From Tenrec ecaudatus (lineage: Eukaryota > Chordata > Mammalia > Afrosoricida > Tenrecidae), in the NCBI RefSeq assembly GCF_050624435.1, contig NC_134530.1:143322721-143386720 (forward strand): DNA of 64,000 nucleotides, in the 5' to 3' direction. Positions within the stretch are counted from its first letter, which is position 1; each line of letters starts with the position of its first letter. The notes below the pieces were generated by a model. The model searched no databases, was not told the DNA's origin, and was given only the letters and a program-made list of their open reading frames with translations. The position numbers and the translations under genes were made by a program. This document shows positions 44,901 through 56,500 of the stretch, piece after piece.

Positions 44901-47500
44901 TAGTGCAACGACGTAGGGTCAACTCAACGGTGTCTATCAGTCAATGACCACCCAGCAGGGCTGCCAGGTCCCCATCGCCTCAAACAGGCACACACCCCTT
45001 CCTAAAGCCAGGCAGTTTAGACCCTTAGACCGTGAACAAGGTCTGCACCCGAGGTCTAGGCCTGCTAAGTCCAGGCCCTAGGACCAGGAGACAGCGATGG
45101 GGGTCTGTACTCCAGGAGGGCAGCTTGGGGAGGGAAGGAAGGGGCCCTGCTGACCGCCCAGAGGAGAATAGTCAGGAAGTTCCTGTACCTCCTGACCATC
45201 CTTCATGATGGGGTAAGGTCGCTATGCCCCTGGGTCTCCACGGTCAGCCACCCAAAGCCTGTGCGGGGACACATCAAATAAACCCCAAACCAGTTTGTTC
45301 TGTTCATGTGGGCTGGTGGTGGTTCAGATTCTGGGTGGGTTCTCCATGCGCCTTCCTGAGCGGAGCTGGCCCCTGCTTTGCTGACAGTTTGGGAGGAGTC
45401 AGGCCGAGTCAGGGGCATCCCCAGCAGAGAAGCTGTGCTACGGAGCCACACATACCTCCTGACCGTATGGCACCAGCCTCAGGGAGCCCAGCTGTGCTGC
45501 CTCCATTCTGACAGCCTCCCCAGGAGAGCAGGCTGAGCCTGCGGGCTGGCAGGAACAGGAAGACCCTTCCGCAGACCCCGCGGTCTGTAGTCCAAATCCA
45601 AGTTTACCCAAGAACCTGTTTCTTGACACAGGCCAAGCCCCAGCCAAGACAAACCAGCACGTTTTCCTTGGGTGGCTGTGACATGGTGCCGTGGAGCCTC
45701 AGGGATTTTAGGGCTCAGAACTGAGACACCTGCTTGGCTTTCTCTGGACAGCATGGGGGGAGGATTAACCCCCCGCCCACCAACAGCCTCTGGGCACTAA
45801 TTCTCCCCACCTCCCTGTGAGTGGTTTACTCAGTATAAACATCGGTCAAAATTGTACAGTGAAGATTTGTGCATTTCAACAATGTATATCTTTTTAATCT
45901 AAAGGTAAAGAAGTATCAAATAATTTGAGGAGAGGGGTGAGAAGGATATGAAACAAGAATGGCTGAAGTGGTTAAGCAATGAAGTGGGGTGATGGGCGTT
46001 TGGGGGTTCACTGTACTATTCTGTTTTATATATATGGAATTTCCTGTAACTTGGGGGAAAGCACTTAGGGGCATTTTGTTTTGCCATCTCATGCCTCAGT
46101 GGTTCAGAGGTTAAACATTTGGCTGCTAACCCAAAGGTCAGTGGTTCAAACCCTGCAGCCGCTCCACAGGCGAAAGATGTGGTGATTTATTTCCATAACG
46201 ATTTACAGCCTTGGAAACCTTATGGGACAGTTCTACTCTGGTTTATAGGGTCACTAAGAGTCAGAACCAATTCCACAATGTAAGATTTTCTCTCCCAAAT
46301 CTTTCTTGATGACCAAGAATTCAAAACAAAAAAGAACCTTTGTCTTTAACTTAGAAATTCCACTTCTGGGACTCCATCCAGAGGAAGTTATCAGAGGTAC
46401 ACAGAAAGCTTTATCACTGTGCGAGTTAAAATTAAAAAAAACAAAACACTGGATGGAACTCAATGGCTAACAACTGGAGAATGGCTAAAGAAACTGAGAT
46501 GACAAACCCAGAGACAAGGGAACAACAAGAGATCTAAAACCGATGGCAAGGAGTGTGTAGAATGCCTGGTGGGGTTTGATAAAGTGCAAGGTAGCTGAGA
46601 GAAAGTGCTGAGAGTCGGAGGAAGTTCGAACATGATGATGGGACAGGAGGTAAGTAAAAAGAAATAGAGGGAAAAACTAGGAAACAAAAGATTTATGGAG
46701 GTATAAACACAGGCATACACACTTGTAAATATATTAATATATAATGATAGGGATATAAGTCTATGTACATATATATAAATGCTATGTATTAAGGTGGCAG
46801 AAGGGCAGTGGGTCTCTACTCAAGTCCTCCCTCAGCGCAAGCACACTTTGTTCTAATAACCTGACATTTTGAGATGCTCACCTTCCTGACACATCGCTGA
46901 AGTCAAAATGGGTGCATAAGCAAATGTGGTGAGGAAAGTTGATGGTGCCTGGAAGTTTTAAAAGATACAGAATCTGGGGTCTTAAAGGCTTGAAGTTAAA
47001 TAAGCAGCCATCTAGCAGGGAAGCAACAAAGCCCACATGGAAAAAGCACACCAGCCTGTGTGATCACGAGGTGCCCAAGGCATCAGGTTTCAGGCATCAG
47101 AAGACTCCAAACAAACACATACAGAGATGCAAATGATGGGGGGTCGGAGTGGAAACCCAAAGCCCATCTGTAGACAATTGGACATTCCCTCACAGAAGGA
47201 TCACAAAGAAGGAAGGAGTCAGCCAGGGTGCAGCATATCACCAAAGGAACATACATTTCTCTAGTTCTTTTGTGCCTCCTTCCCGCCCCCCCTGCTCAAC
47301 TAACAAGACCCCAGTTCCACATTACAAATCTGACTAGACCAGAGTATGTCTAATGCTACAGATAAGAGATCTGGACACCATGGAATCCAGGAAAGATAAA
47401 CCCCTCAGGCACAGTAATGAGAGTAGTGATTCCATGAGGGTAGGGGGAAGGTGCGGGGGAGAAGGGGGAGAAACAGGGAACCGACTGCAATGATGGATAT

Positions 47501-47558
<58 letters not shown>

Positions 47559-50500
47559 AGGGAGGAACAACAGAAACGTGGGCAAAGGGAGACCGCAGAT
47601 GGTGTAAGAGATGAAAATAACAATAATTTATAATTTATCGGGTCCACGAGGTTGGGGGGCGGGGAGGGGGAAAAAGCTGATACCAAGGGCTCAAGCAGGA
47701 AGAAAATGTTTTGAAAATGATGATGGCCACATATGTACAAATGTGTGGATTGTTAGAAGAGCTGTAAGAGCCCCCAATAAAATGATTTGTTAATTTAAGG
47801 AAGGCTTCACATGAAGGAAGGCTTCACATGGACGGGGGGAGGGCTTCACATGAAGGAAAGGAGAGAAAAGTCAGGCTGTAAAACTGTATCTGCCCACGAT
47901 CGTCCCTTTGTCCTTAGACATGTGTGTGCACACGTGGAAAGAACCTGGAGGGAACCCATCAGCATGTTAGCAGTGATCTTTGCTAACGGACGCAGTCAGC
48001 TCTGCCCTTGCTTCTTTGTTCTAAGCAGGTCCCATCTTTTCTACGGTTTAAAGCAAAACTACACCAGGCTATTTTGAAAGAATTACAACCTGGGAGGCTC
48101 ACAGGGGCAGTTCTCCCCTGTCCTAGCGGGTTGCTATGAGCCACCATCGACTCGATGGCAGTGAGTTTGTTTGATTTTTTGTTATGTCCAACTCTGGTTT
48201 TATAAACGAGAAGACTGAGATCCAAAGAAGTTGAGTGGTCCGGAGGGCAGGAGTTCTTCCCACTCCTCCCCCTGTCTCCTAGGTTGCTCCTTTCAGAGCC
48301 CCCTGAGCCCTCATTGCTCCCAAGATCCTTTGCAACCCGGGGGTAACCATGGTCGCTCCAGAGACGCCAACTGGGGAGCAGCCCTTTGACTCCCTTGCCA
48401 GTCGGGGCCACCTGCTGTCAACGTCATCTGCTAGTTGGGCTGGAGAAATGGCAGGGACAGGCCTGAGGGACAATACCAGGCTATGCCACATGATCACGCA
48501 GTGCTTTTCCGTGAGATCGCTCTGGCCAGCTGTCTGTCTGTCTCAGCCCTGCTGCTGCCGAAGTTACTTCCAAGAAACCCGGCTCAGTGTCTGTGGGGAC
48601 TGGTTTATTGCAGCCCTCAAACAACTACCAGTTGAAATAGACACAGGCCAATTCTCCTGAGCATCTCACCCTTTCGAGAACTGTTTGTTTGCGATGATCG
48701 ATTGACAACGGTATGAAATGTGGGGGCAGCAAATTTACGTGAACGGCAGCGGAGTGATCCAGGGAAGGAGGGCAAGAATGGCTGCATAATTGGCGGGGGC
48801 AGAATCAGCGTCGCCGCATTGTTCCTGTAGAAACTGCGGAGTCTGTGTGTCCCCTCAACAACCCTGAACACAAGCTTTGAAGAGAAACAGGGCAGTTGGA
48901 GGATGGGTGTCAGGAGAGAGCCCTTAGACATGAGGACGGTCCATGGAAACGGGGTGGAGTACCACCTGACAGCGACAAGTTGAAAACCGTGGACCAGCAG
49001 CTAGGGGTCTGTTTGTGGTGTGTTTAAGATCTGCCTCCTCCATGCCACTTCTAGATTTGGCAAACAGGGAGGTGCTTGGCAGCTGACAAAAGGGATGGTG
49101 GTCCAAGTCCGCACAAAGAGAAGGTAGAAGAAAGACCTGGTGATCCCCCTCCCCCCAAAAAGCCCACTGGAAAGCCCAGTGGAGCTCAGTTCTACCCTGA
49201 AAGACATTGCGTCAGAGTCCACTCTGGCTGTTGGTTAGTATGCTGACCAATAACCCTGGCCCTCCCCTCTACTAGTCCCTCCCTCACCCACATACACCTG
49301 GAAGCTCCTGGAGAGCTGGCACTTGGTCCCAGACACCACTGCTTCACCAGAACTAGCCTACAGTAAACCAGCCCCCCAAGTCCATGGCCACCCAACTCAT
49401 GGTGACCCCTGCAGTACAGAGCAGACTGAACCCCTCAGGGCATTCTTGGCGGCAGTGGTTAAGTGATCTAGGAGGAGACCTGGTGGCCCTGCCAGGTAAG
49501 CATTGAACTGCTAACCACAGTCCGTGGTTCACACCCACTAGCCCCTATTTGGAAGAAAGCGGGGTCTCTCTGCTCCTGTAAGGGGTCTATGAGTCACAGT
49601 CGATTTGATAGCGGTGAGCTTTAGGGGTGGCTTTTTATGTTTTGTTTTAATCTTTAAAGAAGCAGATAATACAAAACAAAAATTCACCACCACTGACTTT
49701 AGTCTAACTCATAGTAACTCTTCAGGGACCTTATGGGACAGAGTAGAACTGCCTCTGGGTTTCTGAGACTGTAACTCTTTTATGGGAGTAGAAAGACGCA
49801 TCTTTCTCCCGAGGAGTGGCTGGTGGATTTGAACTGCTGACCCCCACACCAGGGCTCCTAAATAATGGGCCCTCCACAAATGCTAATTACAGAGTGAAGA
49901 TCATTTACTTAGGATGTAGAAGATCTCATGTGATCTGAGTTAACGATATGTCCAGAGTTTAAGCATTTTTATCTCCAAGGAGAAAACTATTTGGAGAAAA
50001 ATTTTAGTACTTAATCCGTATTTGTACAACTGCAATTCAGGGCTTTCAGACAGCTGTTAATAGCAAAGACAGGAAGATCATCTAAACAGCACACACCCGG
50101 GAGACTGCCCTGACCCCCCATCCACCCCCTCCTCTCCCCTGTGGAGCAGGGGCTCCGGAACCCAGTCACCAATCCGCCGGATCAGAGATTGAAAACGCAC
50201 ATCATGCTTTTTATGCAAATGATGTGCAGGCTCTGCTTATTGAGCCAACTCTGCCCTCCCGTTTCCAGGTATTTTAGTAATAGCACTATCCTAGTTTTAA
50301 AATTTGCTGCTGTAAAAATAATTAGCATGGCGTGTTTGTGAGAATACCTACAGAGGTGGTCGGAGTGTGTGAGTGGAGGAGAGGAGAAGGTTGATAAAAG
50401 TATGTAGAATGCATGTGTTATGTTACTTGCATAAAAATACAGAATGCACGTGGGGGGAAATCCATTTTGGAGCGTTTTCTGAAGTGTATACTCCACGATC

Positions 50501-53500
50501 ATTAAGTTTCTGTCTGAAATACTGATAGGAGAACTCAGAGATGGGACATGTTCTCCAGGACTTGTGGGATAACTGATTTGTTGTTATTGTAGGGTGATAA
50601 AAATCACACGGTGCAACATTCATATTTTCAACAACTGGTAGATATAATGTAGCGATTGGTTACCTTCCCTATGCTTGCCACCATTCATAAAAAGTTCCCT
50701 CTGAGGAACTAATGTCCTTCCCTCTCCTCTCTCCCTTTTCTGGTCACCCTTCATTGTCCTGGTTTCATTTGTTAGTTGTTGTTAGGCGCTCTCAGGTAGG
50801 TCCCACCTCCTATCGACCGAATGTGCAACAGAGCAAAGCACCGCCGGTCCTGCGCCATCCTCCAAGTGTCCTCACGTGTGAGCCCCTTGTTGGCGCCGCT
50901 GTGTCAGTCCGCCTCGTCGAAAGCCTTCCTCTTTTCCGCTGCCCCTCTAGTTTACCAAGCATGGTGTCCTTCTCCAGGGACAGGTCCCTCCTGAGAACAT
51001 GTCCACCATGTCCAAGGTCTAAATGCCATTGTCCAATGTCCAAAGCTGCTCCGAGGGAGGAAGACGAGGCTCTCTGCTCCTGTCAGCCCTGGAGAGTGGT
51101 TGCAAGCCCAAACCAGCTGGTGGCGGTGCATGTAGATTGCTTTACAGCCTAGTGCTTCGGACCATCACTCGTGCATGTTAGTCATTTGAACATCCTCCTT
51201 GGTGAAGTGACTGCGCAGGTCTTTCACCCACGATTTTTGTGGGTTGTTTGTCTTCTTGTTAAGTTATCGCCTTCATTTTTATTAGTCCTATGATTTGGGT
51301 TGGTGTGGTGTGACAGGTAGGTTGAGCTGCCAAGGAAGGGGGTGTATTCCCCAGATCTTCCAGCTTGCTGCCCCACTCCTCCCTAATCCTTAAATGCCCC
51401 TACTTATCCAGAGAGAACAACTGCTTGGCCGACCGTGGGCTGTGTATCCATCCCGTGGCAGAGAAGCCTGGGCCTCCTCCCTTGGCACTCCCACCAAGAC
51501 CATGTACTGTGAGGAGGGAATGTCATTGCTGAGGGTACGGAGTCGGTTGGGGCTCCCAGTGACCTTCTGCTCAGCAGATGGTAGCCCTGCTGGGTCCTGC
51601 ACCATCCACACGGTGCATTCTTCCCTTGGGGTTGTCTTAACTCCAGGTCTTTGCATGTATCGTTAGAAAGCTTCGCCTCTGTCTTCTCAGGCTGCCTTTT
51701 GAAAAATTGTGCAATCGCATTGTTAAAAAGCTTTAAATATTTTTGAGAATGACCAGAAATGTGCCACAGAGCCACAAAGTGAATGCGTGTTATTGGGGAA
51801 AGTGGCGCTGGTGAACATGCTCCAGCCAGGGTGGCCACACATCACAGTTTGTGGAAAACAAGCAAACAAGGCCGAGATATCGGCTGCCAGTGATGGAGCG
51901 GGCGCAACAGAGTGAGGCGTGGTCATACCTGCAGACTCCAGTGACCTGCAGGCTCAGCTTACAGCGACCCTGGGTACCACACAGCCACACCCTTCCAAAG
52001 AGCAGCCACTGTGCTCGCTCTCGGTTCTGCTGGAGAACCCTGAGTCTAGTTCAGTATGCCTGGAGGTTGTATCTGATTTCACCATCTCTGGACGCTTAGG
52101 TCTGATGCAGTGAGACCTAAGAGGGTAGTTCTGATCGGAAACTGCTGCCCGAGCCAGCTGCCGAGGACTGCATCCCCAGATGCCGGGGGAAATAAACACA
52201 CATTCAAACGGGGCTTTTCTAACACTGGGAGCCACCATGTTCCCAGCGGACCTCCCACCAATGAACAAAGATGAAAGGAAATGAACTTGGTCCATGCGCC
52301 TCCAATAGCCTGTCTAGCTATTGAACTGAAATCATCGGATCAAACAGAATAGCTGTTTTAGTGCCAATCCTCAGGCCTCGCACGTGGGCCTGGCTGCTGG
52401 CAGACAATGAGCACTGTCATATTTAAATTTTAGGTTTGACTGCTAGATTTGGCCCAGTGTGAGGCTGTGTGTTGGATTGGCTGTCGGGGGGTGGAGGAGG
52501 ACGCCACGTGCTGGGACCTGGTGCTGACTCAGTGACTTAGCCTCTGGAGACCGTGGACAAGTCACTCTCCCATTTTCTTATCCGAGCAACCAAAGGAACA
52601 GCTTCTGCTCTGCTTTCCTCTCGGCGCGTTGGGAAGACCCACTGAGATGGGGCTGGGGGACTGTAAACGCTCCATGCGTAATTATGCTCACAGGCAGGAC
52701 ACGGCCTCCCTTCCGCCGTGGTCACTCCATTCTCCATTTCATGTACAGATTGTACATGTTGACCTTTCATTGTTTCACAGGACCCTTTGAAGAGTATCCT
52801 CCTGACCCGGGAACTGACATGCTCTTTACACTGGGGTCAGCTTGCCTTCTTTAGCTGCAGAGCCTTCTGAGATACTAAAAAGGCAGGGATTTGGAGAAAA
52901 ACTAGGCTAGACAGTTGGCAGCCCAGGGTACAAAAAGACCCCAACCCGATGTGGGAACCCACGCGTGTCCCATAGAGCTGTGCTTCATGGGGCTTTCTGT
53001 GGTTGATTTCACCGGAGTGCCTCGCCGGGCCTGGCTTCCCAGGCTCCCGGGTAGGCTCGAACCCCTGACCTTTTCACTGGCAGCTAGGCATTTTAACTGC
53101 TTTCACCACACAGGGACTCCTTCCTAGAAGTCAGGCTCACATGCCCCAAGCTCTCCCTTCTGTGGCTTAGGGAAAGACCCCCTAGCCATCAGGATCCCTG
53201 GGGCGTGGTAGAGTTAGGCTACTAACTACAAGGTCAGCAGTTTGAAACCACCAGCCACTCCTCGGGATTGAGAAAGGCCGTTTTCCTCCTGTAAAGAGCT
53301 ATAGTCTCAGAAACCAACGGGACAGTTGTACCCTGTCATCAAGAGTCACTAGGAATTGGCTCTAGGATGGTGCGTCTGGCTTATCCAGAGCCCTACAGAG
53401 AACAACACCTAGTCCCTCCAAGTGGCGGACATTCCACGTGCGCTTGACAAGCCCCTAAAGTAAAGGGAACAACCAAAAGCAGAGCTCTCAGATTGTTCCT

Positions 53501-56500
53501 TTATAAGCACAGTCCAGTCCCTGGAAAAGGACATCGTGCTTGGTAATGTGGAGGGGCAGCGACAAAGAGGAAGGCTGTGGGCATGATGGATTGGCACGGT
53601 GGCTGCACTCATGGGCTCAGGCATAGGAACCACTGCGAGGTGGCGCAGGCCCGGGTGGCATTCCCTTCTGCTGTACATGGGGTCGCTAGGGGTCAGAGCA
53701 ACTCAACCGCACCGAACAACAGCAGCTTTCTGAAACCAGAGATAGAGATGCACCAAGCTGACCAAGCATCAGCTTGTCTGGATGCATCCGTCCCGACACA
53801 CTATTTTCACATTACACCAAGAAAGAAAGCACTCTCTCCACTAAGCTGTGACTAACACCATGCTTCCTTACTGAGTCAGCTATAAGGGACATGTCTCGAT
53901 CTCATGCACATTAAAGTGGTTTTTATTGCGCATCTTACGGTACATGCGTGCAGTGCCTTCCCCTCTCCCAATGGTCCTGGTGCAGTATTTCAGGAACACC
54001 AGGTCTCTTGCTGCCCCTTCACCTTTGACTCCTGGTGACTGTGTGTCAGAGAAAGACTGCGCTCCACATGGTTCGTAGAGGCTGCCTTTTTGGAAGTAGA
54101 CCAGCAGGCTCTTCTCCCAAGGTGCTTCAGGGTGGATTTTACCACCATCTCTCTGTGAGTAGTGGCGCCCTCTTGCCACGGGCCTCGCCCAGGCCGTCAC
54201 TGTTTGATTAACTGCCATCGAGTGGATGCCGGCTCATTGTGACCCTACAGGACAGGCCAGGACTGCCCGTGTGGGTGCCTGAGATTGTAACTTTTTACGG
54301 GAGTAGAAAGCCCCGTCTTTCTGCGGAGGGGCAGCTGCTGGGTTCGAATTGCTGACCTGAAGGTGAGCAGCCCAGTTTGTAACAGCCTATGCTCTCAGGG
54401 CTCCTTTATTATTGGATTAGCAAACTCAATGTGCCTCAGGTCTTGGCTCAGCAGTTTGCACTTAGACGTATTACGTAATCGTGCTTTCATGTGAACTAAA
54501 GGGGGGAATATCAATTCTACTTTTCCTGTGGACACATACTAAATACAAAATACCTCTGTTAGGCAAGTACTGATTGTAACATTCTTTTCAGAGCGAAAGC
54601 CTTAGTTCCATATTCTGTCGTTTGTTTCGCGATTTAGCAGCATAGGAAATATGTATGGGCATTTGGCATGTCTGTTGTCCTTTCTCCCAAATAAATCACG
54701 TTTTCATCTTTACTTTCATCTTGTTTATTTCATGTCAGCTTGATTGCTTTGCTGCTGTTAGTTAGTTGGCCCTTAGTTCAGTGCCATGCTGTCAGTTCCA
54801 ACCTCACAGAGACCCTCCTACAGGACAGAGTTGAATTGCCCTGTGGAGTTTCCCACTGATACCTTGAGAAAGCTGACTGCTGCCTCTTTCTTCTGCCAAG
54901 TGGTTAATGGGGTCAATCAAACTGCCAGCCTTTCAGCTAGCAGGTGGCTCCTTGTCATTCAGGGAAAGTTTCCCTTTGCTCCAGGAAATTAGGCAGAAAC
55001 AGGCTGATGTGCTGAGGGCACATCATCTCCCTGGGCTGACTATAGCACTCATCCCACTGGAGGCAGGAGTTCTAGTCTCTGGGCAGAAGGGAACACGGGG
55101 CCCCAGCTTCCATGAGAGTCCTTGGTAAATTGCTCATGGGTAAGCCCTGACATCACCACTGCAGTTTGGGGCAAGACTCATTGCCATCAAGTCGATGTCG
55201 ACTCATAGCAACAAGGTCGACCTGCCCTGTGAGTCTCCGAGACTGTAACTCTTTACGGGAATAGAAAGCCTCATCTTTCTCCTGAGGAGCGGCTGTTGGT
55301 TTTGAATTGCCGACCTTATGGTTAGCAGCCCAACATGTAATCCCCATGCCACCAGGGCCCCCACAGTGGTAAGAAAGCTCCACCTATTGTAGCCTCTTCT
55401 TTACTTACCATCTGGTCTCCCCTGGGTCCTCACTCAACTACTTGACCTAAAGGCTGGCAATTGGAAGCCACTCGCCGGTGCCTGGGAAGTAAGGCTTGGG
55501 GGAAGGGGGGGTCCACTTCCAGAAAGATGACAGCCCCGAAACCCCAGTGAAGCATTGCTCCGCTGAATCAGACTCCACTCAAAGGTAGCAGCTGTGGTGA
55601 CTAGAATGGGGAGGAAGGGTCCAGTGATCCCGGTCACCGTACCAGTGTCCTAACAATCGTTTCGGCTCGAGGATGGCTTGCTCCCCCCAACCCCAGCCAG
55701 CGGTCCGAGGGCCCGTGACTGCGTGTCTGAGCGATCGTGTGGGCAGGAGGCAGGTGGGGCGGTGTGGATGCTGGACCACTCCTAACATGTCTTTGCCCAC
55801 TGTTCTCTCCCTTGCAGTCCGAGTACCACTATGAGTATACCGCATGCGACAGTACGGGCTCCAGGTGGAGGGTCGCCGTGCCACACACCCCGGGCCTGTG
55901 CACCAGCCTCCCCGACCCCGTCAAGGGCACCGAGTGCTGTAAGCAGCTGTTACTCCTCAGGACTGCCTACCCCTGGGCCTGGGCCTCCACCCCAAGCCAG
56001 CCCCTTCTGGCCCCTGCCACTGCCTTAGGGAACCCGCTCTTGCGCCCCAGAGAGCCTCTTGTGGAATTTGGTGCAGAAATGTCACTTCAGGGATGCAGAC
56101 TGAGTAGCTGAATTTGCTTTTATTTTACTTTTGAAAATGTCGATCCCGTAGGAGGTTAGGCATAGCCCATCCCAGCTGTGGGCCGCTCCATCTTCCTGCT
56201 TGCGTCTCGGCGATGCTCTTCTGGTCTCTGCATTTCTGCCCACTCTCAGGCAGTCCGTTAGGGAAGATTGTGATACGGACTTTGTCCTTGAAGAGGAAAC
56301 TGAGGGCGATGGATTTCTGCAGCCACAGACCTTTAAAATGTGCTGGGCGTTAGTTCTGGGAACAAAATCTCTTCCCCGCCTGGTGAAGCTGACTGCAAGA
56401 TGAGAATGACGGTGGCTTGTCCAGACTCCTGCGCACCCCCTCCCCCACCCCCGTGATGCTCTAGTCACAGCCAGTCTCTCCTCCATAGCAACGACCCCAG

